The notes under the pieces: generated by a model
What the model was told of the DNA's origin: nothing
Database searches by the model: none
The model's input: the letters and a program-made list of their open reading frames with translations, nothing else
Shown: one piece after another, positions 25,763 through 34,575 of the stretch
How the letters are laid out: each line of letters opens with the position of its first letter
How positions within the stretch are numbered: position 1 is the stretch's first letter
Program-made: the position numbers and the translations under genes
Assembly (NCBI GenBank): GCA_052380005.1
Contig: JBQTCJ010000001.1
Source of the DNA: Salinarimonas sp052380005
Lineage (GTDB): Bacteria > Pseudomonadota > Alphaproteobacteria > Rhizobiales > Beijerinckiaceae
Reading direction: 5' to 3' (one strand)
Length of the DNA stretch: 64,000 nucleotides

Positions 25763-26614
25763 ATGGCCCATCCCTCCCTGAAGCCCGGCGCCACCGCCGT
25801 CGTCACCGGCGGCGCGGCGGGCATCGGCCTCGCCGCGGCGCGCCGCTTCGCGCGAGCCGACCTGAACGTCGTCGTCGCCGATCTCGGCGAGGAGCGCCTC
25901 GCGCAGGCCGCGGCGGTGCTCGACGCCGACGCGCCGCGCGGCGGGGAGGCCATCCTGGCGCGCGCCTGCGACGTGTCGAGCCTCGCCGACCTCGTCACGC
26001 TGGAGGCTGAGGTCGCCGCGCGCTTCGGCGGCACCGACGTGCTGATGCTGAACGCCGGCATCCAGCCGGGCAGCGCCGTCGACGGCCCGCGCGAGGCCTG
26101 GGAGCGCATCCTCGCGGTGAACCTCTGGGGCGTGATCAACGGCGCCCACGCCTTCGTGCCGGGCATGCGCCGGGGCGGCCGCGACGGGCTCGTCGTCGTC
26201 ACCGGCTCGAAGCAGGGCATCACCACGCCGCCCGGGGACCCCGCCTACAACGTCTCGAAGGCGGGGGTGAAGGCCTTCGCCGAGGCGCTCGCCCACGACC
26301 TGCGCCAGGATCCCGATTGCCGGATCACGGCGCACCTCCTCATTCCCGGCTTCGTCTTCACCGGGCTGACCGCGCGGGGCCGCACCGAGAAGCCGGCGGG
26401 CGCCTGGACGCCGGAGGAGACCGTGACCTTCATGCTCGAGCGGATCGAGGAGGGCGACTTCTACGTCCTGTGCCCGGACAACGAGGTGACCCGGGCCGTG
26501 GACGAGAAGCGCATCCTCTGGGCGGCCGGCGACATCGTCGAGAACCGCCCCGCGCTCTCGCGCTGGCATCCGGACTGGGCGGACGCGTTCGCGACGTACA
26601 TGCGGGGCGGCTGA
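25763..26614 (+). CDS. SDR-family oxidoreductase
   Basis: This 283-aa short-chain dehydrogenase has the cofactor motif VTGGAAGIGLAAA, NAG (LMLNAGIQPG) and the active-site YNVSK. The C-terminus is longer than in classical SDRs and carries ENRPALSRWHPDWADAF. The ATG at 25763 follows GGAGG with good spacing. It converges on an MFS transporter gene 18 bp away. The substrate is unknown. Confidence 0.88.
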   Translation: MAHPSLKPGATAVVTGGAAGIGLAAARRFARADLNVVVADLGEERLAQAAAVLDADAPRGGEAILARACDVSSLADLVTLEAEVAARFGGTDVLMLNAGIQPGSAVDGPREAWERILAVNLWGVINGAHAFVPGMRRGGRDGLVVVTGSKQGITTPPGDPAYNVSKAGVKAFAEALAHDLRQDPDCRITAHLLIPGFVFTGLTARGRTEKPAGAWTPEETVTFMLERIEEGDFYVLCPDNEVTRAVDEKRILWAAGDIVENRPALSRWHPDWADAFATYMRGG

Positions 26615-26632
26615 GGACACCCGGCGCGGGGC

Positions 26633-27883
26633 TCAGCGGCCCGGTTCGCCGAGCCCGTCGATCTCCCACCCGCGCCGCAGCTCCGCCGTCAGCCGCCGCG
26701 CGATGGCGACGCAAGCGATCGACAGCACGACGCACCACGCGCCCATGAACAGGCTCTGCGTGGGAAAGCCGATGCCGAGGTCGATCAGGACGCCGGTGAG
26801 GCCCGGGCCGATCGCCGTCGAGACCACCATGATCGTCGTGGCCAGCGCGCGGATCGCGCCGAGGTGCCGCGTGCCGTAGACGTGGGGCAGGAGCACGCCC
26901 CACAGCGCGCTCGCGGCACCTTGCGTGATCCCGATCACGCCGAGCGCGCCCCACCAGGCGACGACCCGCTCCGCCGGGAAGACGAGGGCGATGCCGATGC
27001 CCATCGGCAGGAGGAAGACCGGCAGGAGCCTCTGCGGCCCGAACCGGTCCGCCGCCCATCCCGCCGCGAGCGCAGAGATCACCGTCGTCGTCGCGAAGGC
27101 GGGGTAGCCCGGCGCCATCTCCGCCAGGGTCCAGCCCTTCACCGCGGCGATGTGCGACTGGTGGAAGAAGGCGACGGTGGCGATGAAGCCGGGCGTCAGC
27201 AGCACGGGCAGGAGCGCGGGGAGAAACCAGTGCCGCAGCGCGTCGGCGCGTGCCCAGTCGCGCCCGTCGAGCCCGCGGCGGGGGGCGGCGTCGAGCCGGC
27301 CGCGGGGCGATCGCTCCTCCCGCAGCAGCGCCCACAGGAGCGGCGCGACGACGAGGACGAGCACGCCCGCGACGCCGATCCAGGTCGGCCGCCAGCCGAG
27401 GCTCGCGGCCGCGGCCACGACGACGAGTGGGACCGCGATCTCGCCGGCGGGATGGCCGAGATTGGCGAGCGAGACCGCCCGCCCCCGCCGCGCCTCGAAC
27501 CAGCGCCCCATCGCCGTCATCGCGATGTGGCTGAACATGCCCTGCCCGCAGAAGCGCAGCAGGAAGACGCTCGCGCCGAGCAGCCAGAGCGATTGCGCGC
27601 CCGCCATGCCCAGCGCGGCGAGCGCGAAGGCGCAGGCCGTGAGCGGCGCGAGCCGTGACAGCGGCATCGTATCCGCGAGCGCGCCGCGCCAGAACATCAG
27701 CGCCGCGGCCGAGAGGGTCGCCGCGGTGTAGAGCGTGCCCCAGCCGCCGTCGCTCAGCCCATGCTCCTGCTTGATCGCGCCCGCGAAGAGCGCGATGAAC
27801 CAGGTCTGGCCGAAGGCCGAGGCGAAGGTCAGCAGGAAGCCTGCCGCGAGCCAGCGGGCGTTCTCTCGGATGAAGCTCGGCAT
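26633..27883 (-). CDS. MFS transporter
   Basis: This 416-aa protein has about 12 hydrophobic helices, starting FIRENARWLAAGFLLTFASA. The inter-helix motif appears as FWRGALADTMPLSRLAPL and again as AAGWAADRFGPQRLLPVF. The start at 27881-27883 (MPSFIRENA) was chosen because the longer frame upstream is not protein-like. The substrate is unknown. Confidence 0.86.
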   Translation of the reverse strand: MPSFIRENARWLAAGFLLTFASAFGQTWFIALFAGAIKQEHGLSDGGWGTLYTAATLSAAALMFWRGALADTMPLSRLAPLTACAFALAALGMAGAQSLWLLGASVFLLRFCGQGMFSHIAMTAMGRWFEARRGRAVSLANLGHPAGEIAVPLVVVAAAASLGWRPTWIGVAGVLVLVVAPLLWALLREERSPRGRLDAAPRRGLDGRDWARADALRHWFLPALLPVLLTPGFIATVAFFHQSHIAAVKGWTLAEMAPGYPAFATTTVISALAAGWAADRFGPQRLLPVFLLPMGIGIALVFPAERVVAWWGALGVIGITQGAASALWGVLLPHVYGTRHLGAIRALATTIMVVSTAIGPGLTGVLIDLGIGFPTQSLFMGAWCVVLSIACVAIARRLTAELRRGWEIDGLGEPGR

Positions 27884-28126
27884 GGGCTCGGGGACCGTCC
27901 GGATCTGTCGCTCGTTCTGGTGAGGCCGCGCGGCCTCTCTCCGCACGGCGCACGCCACCGGCCTACGGCCTGGTGCCCCCGGCGGATAGGGCCGCGCCCG
28001 CGATCGGCGGTGCGCCGACGCGCGAGCCGAACGGTCACGCACGCCCGTGCGTTCCTCTCCTCCATGCCGCCGACGTGCCGTCGACCCGCTACGCCGGCGC
28101 GTGCACGAGGAAGGGCAACGACGGGA

Positions 28127-28642
28127 ATGAAGACGCTCTACTCGGGGCTGGCCCTCGCATACTTCGTCGTCGCGACGATCTCGATCATGCTGCTCGCCTT
28201 CCTGCTCGTCGCGAGCGCGCTGTGGCGCGTGTGGGTCGCGCTGCCCAGCGGGGACGTGGTCGACCCGGTGCTCGAGGGAATCGGGCTCCTGATCATCGGC
28301 TTCGCCGTGGTGGAGACCGCGAAGTTCATCGCCGAGGAGGAGATCCTGCGTCGGCGCGAGCTGCGCTCGGCGGTGGAATCGCGCCGCTCGCTGACCAAGT
28401 TCATCACCATCATCGTCATCGCCGCGAGCCTGGAGGCGCTCGTCATGGTCTTCAAGACGAGCCGCGCCAGCATTCCCGACGCGATCTACCCGGCGGCGTT
28501 GTTCGTCGCCGCGATGTCTGCCCTCGTCGCCCTCGGCGGCTACCAATGGCTGTCCAGCCGCATAAACCCGGAGATCCCGCCCGACGATGCGACCGGCGAA
28601 GGGCGCGCGAACGGCGGGGATGCGGAGGACGACGCGCCCTGA
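28127..28642 (+). CDS. Four-helix membrane protein of unknown function
   Basis: This 171-aa protein has predicted helices at about residues 8-32, 46-65, 92-110 and 122-142, with a charged EEEILRRRELRSAVESRR segment between helices 2 and 3 that probably lies in the cytoplasm. The C-terminal 20 residues are acidic and disordered. I do not recognise a functional family. It converges on the DUF305 fusion gene. Confidence 0.7.
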   Translation: MKTLYSGLALAYFVVATISIMLLAFLLVASALWRVWVALPSGDVVDPVLEGIGLLIIGFAVVETAKFIAEEEILRRRELRSAVESRRSLTKFITIIVIAASLEALVMVFKTSRASIPDAIYPAALFVAAMSALVALGGYQWLSSRINPEIPPDDATGEGRANGGDAEDDAP

Positions 28643-28681
28643 CGGCCGACCGCGCCGCCGCACCCGGCGATCACGCCGCGC

Positions 28682-30142
28682 TCAGTCGCCCGTCTGCGCG
28701 AGCCAGTCCTCCATCATGCGGATCTCCTCGCGCTGATGCGCGACGATCTCGCGAGCCAGCGCGCGGATCTGCGGGTCGTCGCCGTGCTCGAGCACGATCT
28801 CGGCCATCTCGACGGCACCGACATGGTGGGGGATCATGCCGCGCACGAAGTCGACATCGACGTCGCCGGAGGGGTCCTGCACCATCGTCTCGTGCATGCG
28901 CGCGTTCGCCTGCGCGAAGAGCGCGCTCGCGGGATCGAGGCTCTCGGCGACGCCGCCGGTGGCGTCGGCGTCGAGGGGCTGCGGCTCGATCGGGGCGAGC
29001 GAGCCGTGGGGATGCTCCGCGCTCGGGGCGTGGGTCGCGATCTGCGCCGCGCCGGGAGCCGGCCCGTAGCCCTGCCCGTAGAAGGCGAAGTGGAGGCCCC
29101 AATAGCCGACGACCATGACGACGAGCGCGGTGGCGAGCCCCGCCGGCACGCCCGCGAGGCGCCGCTTCACCGCCGGCAGGAAGTGCACCCGCCGCTCGTG
29201 GTCGGCGGCGATGGCGAGGATCACCGCCATGATCAGCGCGTGCCCGACGAGGTCGATGCGCCCGAACGGGTAGACGGCGGCCGTGAAGATGACGAGAAGC
29301 GCGATCGCCGACAGGCGCCGCACGAGCGGCGTCCAGATCAGCCCGAACCCGAGCGTGAACTCGGCGACCCCGGCCATGGGGATGAACACGTCCCGCGGCA
29401 GCCCGAAGGTGAGGAACGGGCGCTCCTCCACGAGCGGGTAGAACCAGTCCGGATAGGCGAACTTCTCGAGGCTCGACCACATCAGCGCGATGGCGACCGC
29501 CCAGCGCAGCGTCTCGAAGCGATGCCGCCGCCACTCCTCCTTCGAGGACGAGGCGAGCACGAGATAGCCGGCGACGCCGAGCCCGAGCGCCAGGTAGTCG
29601 AGGAGGTGGAAGAAGTCGTAGTCCCGCAGCGCCAGCGCCCACAGGCCGACGATGCCGATGGCGGCGAGCGGCATCGTGCGCCGCGAGAAGACGCAGGCGG
29701 CGATGGCGAGCTGGGCCCAGGAGACCCATTCGCTCGGCGTCTGCAGGTCGGGCGTCAGGTAGACGCCGCCCACCGCGAACACCGCGACGAAGAAGCCGCC
29801 GATGCACACCCGCATGAAGTCGTCGAGACGCCGATGCAGCGGGTCGGTCGCCCGGTCCATCGCCGCGAGGACGGGCTCGCCGACCCGCGAGCGCTCCACC
29901 GCGCGGGTGACGAGGAAGAAGGCCAGCACGAGCGCGATGCCGGTCCAGAACCAGAAATTCGTCAGCGTCGCGCCGATCGGCTGCGGCGCCGCGTCGACGA
30001 TGTAGGGCGCGAACCACTTCACGTGCGCCTGCGCGGGTGTGGCGGCGAGGAGCGCGCCGCAGGCGCCGAGCACGGCGGCGAGGGCGGTCGCTCCCTGCGC
30101 CCGGCCTCTCGGCGCTCGGTCTTTCGAGAAGAGCGAAGCCAT
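28682..30142 (-). CDS. Polytopic membrane protein fused to a DUF305 domain
   Basis: This is a 486-aa protein. A signal peptide ends near TPAQAHVKWFAPY, followed by about nine hydrophobic helices (residues about 60-355) with a DoxX-like look. A Pro/His-rich linker follows, then a DUF305 domain at about 415-483 (MIPHHVGAVEMAEIVLEHGD and HQREEIRMMEDWL). DUF305 proteins are often linked to copper or metal stress, and the His pair is a likely metal site. It lies beside an NsrR-like regulator, transcribed away from it. Confidence 0.8.
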   Translation of the reverse strand: MASLFSKDRAPRGRAQGATALAAVLGACGALLAATPAQAHVKWFAPYIVDAAPQPIGATLTNFWFWTGIALVLAFFLVTRAVERSRVGEPVLAAMDRATDPLHRRLDDFMRVCIGGFFVAVFAVGGVYLTPDLQTPSEWVSWAQLAIAACVFSRRTMPLAAIGIVGLWALALRDYDFFHLLDYLALGLGVAGYLVLASSSKEEWRRHRFETLRWAVAIALMWSSLEKFAYPDWFYPLVEERPFLTFGLPRDVFIPMAGVAEFTLGFGLIWTPLVRRLSAIALLVIFTAAVYPFGRIDLVGHALIMAVILAIAADHERRVHFLPAVKRRLAGVPAGLATALVVMVVGYWGLHFAFYGQGYGPAPGAAQIATHAPSAEHPHGSLAPIEPQPLDADATGGVAESLDPASALFAQANARMHETMVQDPSGDVDVDFVRGMIPHHVGAVEMAEIVLEHGDDPQIRALAREIVAHQREEIRMMEDWLAQTGD

Positions 30143-30442
30143 GGCGACCTCCGGGTTGTGGCGGCACCGCCGCCGGTGGTGTCCGTCTCGGGCGAACGAC
30201 GCGGCGCGCCCGAGGGTTCTCGTCCGTCTCAGGTCGGCAGGTCGAGCGCGTGCGGGCCGACGCCGAGCCCGATCATCAGGCTGTCGGCGATGCGCCCCGC
30301 GCGATCGACGAGGAAGGCGGCGGCGTCGGGCGCGCAGACCTCCCGAGCGGTCGCCTCGAACAGCGCGAGCCGACGGGAATGCCTGTTTCGTCTACGCCCG
30401 AATTCAGGTACTGTCGATACCTCTTTTCACGGATACGACCCG
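30143..30442. other. 300-bp divergent gap between the DUF305 fusion and the NsrR-like gene
   Basis: The gap holds a palindrome at 30406-30422 near the regulator's start. On the minus strand an open stretch ends at 30229-30231 and encodes about 47 protein-like residues (LALFEATAREVCAPDAAAFL and so on). It has no ATG, GTG or TTG start in frame, so it may be a remnant. Confidence 0.5.
30406..30422. promoter_or_regulatory. Inverted repeat upstream of the NsrR-like gene
   Basis: AGGTA (30406-30410) and TACCT (30418-30422) are perfect inverted arms around a 7-nt spacer. The site ends 20 nt before the regulator's ATG, where an autoregulatory operator is expected. It does not match the enterobacterial NsrR consensus. 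Confidence 0.45.
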
Positions 30443-30892
30443 ATGAAGCTCACCCTGCACACGGACTACGCGCTGCGCGTGCTGATGACGCTCGCGCTCA
30501 TCCCCGACCGGATCGCGACGATCGACGAGCTGGCGCGGCGCCATCGCGTCTCCGAGAACCACCTGCGCAAGGTGGCGCAGTCCCTCGTGGGCATGGGGCT
30601 CGTCAGGGGCGTGCGCGGCCGCGCCGGAGGGCTGCGCCTCGCGGTGCGGCCCGCCGACGTGCGCATGGGAGCGGTCGTGCGCGCGCTGGAGGACGATCCG
30701 GGCCTCGTCGCCTGCCTCGGCGACGCACCGGCGACCTGCGTGCTCTCCGGCGCCTGCCGGCTGACCGGCGCGCTGGCGCGGGCGCTCGACGCGTTCTACG
30801 CGGAGCTCGACCGGCTCACGCTCGCCGATCTCGTCGGCCGTGGGCCGGCGATGCGCGCGCGGCTCGGCCTGGCGGAGGCCGAGCCGTCCTAG
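30443..30892 (+). CDS. nsrR: Rrf2-family NsrR-like nitric-oxide-sensing regulator
   Basis: This 149-aa regulator begins MKLTLHTDYALRVLMTLAL, typical of NsrR. The wing reads RGVRGRAGGLRLA. The Fe-S cysteines are C91, C99 and C105, with Cx7Cx5C spacing as in Bacillus NsrR, supporting a nitric-oxide-sensitive cluster. A palindrome lies just upstream. Target genes are not obvious nearby; the divergent DUF305 fusion is a candidate. Confidence 0.85.
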   Translation: MKLTLHTDYALRVLMTLALIPDRIATIDELARRHRVSENHLRKVAQSLVGMGLVRGVRGRAGGLRLAVRPADVRMGAVVRALEDDPGLVACLGDAPATCVLSGACRLTGALARALDAFYAELDRLTLADLVGRGPAMRARLGLAEAEPS

Positions 30893-30983
30893 CGCCGGGT
30901 CGGCCGGGCGCGGCGGTTTTCGCCCGTGACCCGGGCGGCGTCCCGCTCTAGGGTGCGCGCCGCAGACCGCACGGAGCCCCGCC

Positions 30984-33900
30984 ATGACCGCCACCGCGAC
31001 CCCTCGGACCAGCACGACCGCATCGGCCCCGCTCGGCTCCGGCGACACGCTGATCCTGGTCGACGGCTCGTCCTTCGTCTTCCGCGCCTTCTTCCAGTCC
31101 ATGAACCAGGACGCGCGCTACAACTACCGCTCGGACGGCCTTCCGACCGGGGCGCTGCGCATGTTCTGCGTCAAGCTCCTGCAGTTTCTCGAGAAGGGCG
31201 CCGCCGGCATGAAGCCGACGCATCTCGCGATCGTGCTCGACAAGTCCGAGGGCTCGTTCCGCCGCGAGATCTATCCGGAGTACAAGGGCCACCGCCCGGA
31301 CGCCCCGGAGGACCTCAAGGCGCAGATGCCGCTGATGCGCGACGCGGTGCGCGCCTTCGGGCTCGAGCCGATCGAGCTCGAGCGCTACGAGGCCGACGAC
31401 CTCATCGCCGCCTACGCCAAGGAGGCCTCCGCCCGCGGGGCGGACGTGCTCATCGTCTCGGCGGACAAGGACCTGATGCAGCTCGTCGGGCCGACGGTGC
31501 GCTTCTTCGACTTCGAGAGCGGCATCAAGGGCAAGCCCGGGTACCGGCCCGAGCGCGACCTCGACGAGGCGGCGGTGACCGAGCGCTGGGGCGTGCCGCC
31601 CGGGCAGATCGCCGACGTGCTCGCGCTGATGGGCGACACCTCGGACAACGTGCCCGGCGTCCCCGGCATCGGCCAGAAGACCGCCGCGCAGCTCATCGTC
31701 GAGTACGGCGACCTCGAGACGCTGCTCGCGCGCGCCGACGAGATCAAGCAGCCCAAGCGGCGCGAGACGCTGATCGCCAACGCCGACGTGGCGCGGCTGT
31801 CCAAGCGCCTCGTCCTGCTCGACGACGCGGCGCCGATGCCGGTGCCGGTCGACGACCTGCGGCTGGGCGCCTTCGACGCCCGCCGTCTGATCGCCTTCTT
31901 CAAGGCGATGGAGTTCACCACCGTGACGAAGCGCGTCGCGGCCGACCACGGGATCGAGCTCAACGAGGTCGAGGCCGACCCGGCATTGGCGCGCACGGGA
32001 GGGGCTGCGCGTGCGGCGGACGGCGAGGATGGCGCGGGCGACGGCGCAGCCGACGCGGCCGAAGCGCCGGTCGCGGACGAGGATTCGACGCCGGCGCGGG
32101 TCGTGGCGCTGCGCCTGAAGGAGGCGACGGACGCCAAGGTCGACCGGGACGGCTACGAGCGCGTGACGACGCTCGACCGCCTGCGCGCCTGGGTCGCGGA
32201 GGCGACGGCGGTCGGCATCGTCGCCTTCGACACGGAGACCACCGCGCTCGAGGCGCACAAGGCGGATCTCGTCGGCGTCTCCCTCGCCACCGGCCCGAGC
32301 CGCGCCTGCTACGTCCCGCTCCAGCACCGCGACCCGGAGAGCGACCTGTTCTCCGGGACCGGGCTCCTGCCCGACCAGATCCCGGTCGCGCAGGCGCTCG
32401 CGGTGCTGCGCCCGATGCTGGAGGACCCGGGCGTCCTCAAGGTCGCGCACAACATGAAGTACGACTGGCTCGTGATGCAGCGCCACGGCGTCGCGGTCGC
32501 GCCCTTCGACGACACGATGCTGATGTCCTACGTGCTCGACGCCGGCCGCAGCAACCACGGCATGGACGACCTCGCCCAGCGCCACCTCGGCCACACCTGC
32601 ATCGCGTATGCGGAGGTCGCGGGCTCCGGCAAGGCGCAGGTGTCGTTCGACCGCGTGCCGATCGACAGGGCGACGACCTACGCCGCCGAGGACGCCGACG
32701 TGACGCTGCGGCTGTGGCGGCTACTCAAGCCCCGCCTCGTCGCGGAGGGGAAGGTCACCGTCTACGAGACGCTGGAGCGCCCGCTGGCGCCCGTGCTCGC
32801 GCGCATGGAAGGCCGCGGCATCAAGGTCGACCGGCAGGTGCTGAGCCGGCTATCCTCCGATTTCGCCCAGACCTTGGCGCGGCTCGAGGAGGAGATCCAG
32901 CAGGATGCCGGCGTGCGCTTCTCGGTGGGAAGCCCCAAGCAGATCGGGGAGATCCTGTTCGGCAAGCTCGGGCTGCCCGGCGGCAAGAAGACGCCGTCCG
33001 GCCAATGGGCGACCCCGGCCGCGGCGCTCGAGGAGCTCGCCGAGGCGGGACATGAGTTGCCGGCAAAGATTCTCGAATGGCGGCAGGTGCAGAAGCTCAA
33101 GTCAACCTACTCGGATTCGCTGCCGGGCTACATGGACGAGGCGGGGCGCGTGCATACCTGCTTCTCACTCGCCGCCACCACGACGGGGCGGCTGTCCTCG
33201 TCGGACCCCAACCTCCAGAACATCCCGGTGCGCACCGAGGCGGGCCGCAAGATCCGCACCGCCTTCATCGCCGAGCCGGGCTACCGCATCGTCTCGGCGG
33301 ACTACTCGCAGATCGAGCTGCGGCTCCTCGCCCACATCGCCGACATTCCCCAGATGCAGGCGGCCTTCGCCGAAGGCGTCGACATTCACGCGACCACCGC
33401 GTCCGAGATGTTCGGCGTGCCGCTCGACCAGATGACGCCGGACCTGCGCCGGCAGGCGAAGACGATCAACTTCGGCATCATCTACGGCATCTCGGCCTTC
33501 GGGCTCGCCGCGCGGCTCGGCATCCCGCAGGGCGACGCTGCAGCCTTCATCAAGCGCTACTTCGAGCGCTTCCCCGGCATTCGCGCCTACATGGACGAGA
33601 CCAAGGCCTTCTGCCGTGAGAACGGCTGGGTCACGACCCTGTTCGGGCGGGTGTGCCACTATCCGGCGATCCGCGCCGGCAACCCGGCGGAGCGCGCGGG
33701 CGTCGAGCGCCAGGCGATCAACGCGCCGATCCAGGGCTCGGCCGCCGACATCATCCGCCGTGCCATGGCCCGCATGGAGGACGCCCTCGCCGACGCGAAG
33801 CTCTCGGCGCGCATGCTGCTCCAGGTCCACGACGAGCTCGTCTTCGAGGTCCCGGAGGACGAGGTCGACGCCACGCTGCCGGTGGTGATCAAGGTGATGG

Positions 33901-33986
33901 AGGACGCGCCCCACCCGGCGCTGACCCTGAAGGTCCCGCTGGCGGTGGAGGCGCGGGCCGCGGGGAACTGGGAGGAGGCGCATTGA
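30984..33986 (+). CDS. polA: DNA polymerase I
   Basis: This 1000-aa repair polymerase has all three domains. The 5'-3' exonuclease (about 15-315) has DGSSFVFRAFF and DNVPGVPGIGQKTA. The 3'-5' proofreading domain (about 380-590) keeps its metal ligands: FDTETTAL, VAHNMKYDWL and YAAEDAD. The polymerase domain has SADYSQIELRLLAHI, RRQAKTINFGIIYGIS and QVHDELVFEV. An Ala/Asp/Glu-rich insert at about 330-375 joins the first two domains. Confidence 0.97.
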   Translation: MTATATPRTSTTASAPLGSGDTLILVDGSSFVFRAFFQSMNQDARYNYRSDGLPTGALRMFCVKLLQFLEKGAAGMKPTHLAIVLDKSEGSFRREIYPEYKGHRPDAPEDLKAQMPLMRDAVRAFGLEPIELERYEADDLIAAYAKEASARGADVLIVSADKDLMQLVGPTVRFFDFESGIKGKPGYRPERDLDEAAVTERWGVPPGQIADVLALMGDTSDNVPGVPGIGQKTAAQLIVEYGDLETLLARADEIKQPKRRETLIANADVARLSKRLVLLDDAAPMPVPVDDLRLGAFDARRLIAFFKAMEFTTVTKRVAADHGIELNEVEADPALARTGGAARAADGEDGAGDGAADAAEAPVADEDSTPARVVALRLKEATDAKVDRDGYERVTTLDRLRAWVAEATAVGIVAFDTETTALEAHKADLVGVSLATGPSRACYVPLQHRDPESDLFSGTGLLPDQIPVAQALAVLRPMLEDPGVLKVAHNMKYDWLVMQRHGVAVAPFDDTMLMSYVLDAGRSNHGMDDLAQRHLGHTCIAYAEVAGSGKAQVSFDRVPIDRATTYAAEDADVTLRLWRLLKPRLVAEGKVTVYETLERPLAPVLARMEGRGIKVDRQVLSRLSSDFAQTLARLEEEIQQDAGVRFSVGSPKQIGEILFGKLGLPGGKKTPSGQWATPAAALEELAEAGHELPAKILEWRQVQKLKSTYSDSLPGYMDEAGRVHTCFSLAATTTGRLSSSDPNLQNIPVRTEAGRKIRTAFIAEPGYRIVSADYSQIELRLLAHIADIPQMQAAFAEGVDIHATTASEMFGVPLDQMTPDLRRQAKTINFGIIYGISAFGLAARLGIPQGDAAAFIKRYFERFPGIRAYMDETKAFCRENGWVTTLFGRVCHYPAIRAGNPAERAGVERQAINAPIQGSAADIIRRAMARMEDALADAKLSARMLLQVHDELVFEVPEDEVDATLPVVIKVMEDAPHPALTLKVPLAVEARAAGNWEEAH

Positions 33987-34014
33987 GGGGCCGCAAGCCC
34001 AGTTGGGGCACGCC

Positions 34015-34491
34015 TCAACGCGCCGGCGCGGCGGGCTCCGGCGGGACGGGCCGCGGCCGCTCCGTCGCCGGCGCCGGCCTGGGGTCGGGCGTCGCGGAAT
34101 AGGCGGTCAGGCCCGTCTGGAAGGCGCCGATGAAGCCGCCCATCGCGCCGTTCAGCGCCGCGAACAGCGCGATGCCGGTGCCGAGCACCGTGATGACGAT
34201 CGTCAGCCGCGCACCCTGCGTATCGCTGCGCAGCACGTTGAACTCGCCGCGCAGCCCGTTGAACTCCCCACGCAGCCCGTTGAACTCCCCACGCAGCTCC
34301 ACGAACTCCTGCCGCGTGCGGCGATGCTCCTCCTTCAGGTCCGCATGGTCCGCCCGCGCCTGGCGCGCGAACGCGCTCACCTGGTCGACGATGCGGTCGA
34401 TCTTGCCGTCGATCCGCTCGAGCTGCGTGGCGTGCCGCGACTCGACGAGGGCGAGCTTGGTGTCCACCTCCTGGCGGGTCGGGCCGTCCAT
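34015..34491 (-). CDS. Coiled-coil membrane protein with heptad repeats, unknown function
   Basis: This is a 158-aa protein. Residues about 1-90 are a long charged coiled coil containing three near-perfect heptads LRGEFNG/LRGEFNG/LRGEFNV. A single hydrophobic segment follows (LTIVITVLGTGIALFAALNG), then a Pro/Arg-rich tail. The start is the second of two adjacent ATGs, 7 nt after AAGGA; the first, at 34492-34494, is equally possible. I do not recognise a family. It is convergent with polA. Confidence 0.65.
   Translation of the reverse strand: MDGPTRQEVDTKLALVESRHATQLERIDGKIDRIVDQVSAFARQARADHADLKEEHRRTRQEFVELRGEFNGLRGEFNGLRGEFNVLRSDTQGARLTIVITVLGTGIALFAALNGAMGGFIGAFQTGLTAYSATPDPRPAPATERPRPVPPEPAAPAR
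34237..34299. repeat. Three 21-bp tandem units encoding coiled-coil heptads
   Basis: Units at 34237-34257, 34258-34278 and 34279-34299 are near-identical; the last two differ at one base. Each encodes exactly one heptad, so copy number changes would lengthen or shorten the coiled coil in register. Confidence 0.85.
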
Positions 34492-34575
34492 CATCTGTCC
34501 TTCTCGGTCGTATCGCGAACAGAATAGCAACTCTTCGCATGGGGCGTCAAGCCCGATCGGTACGCTCGCGACAGT

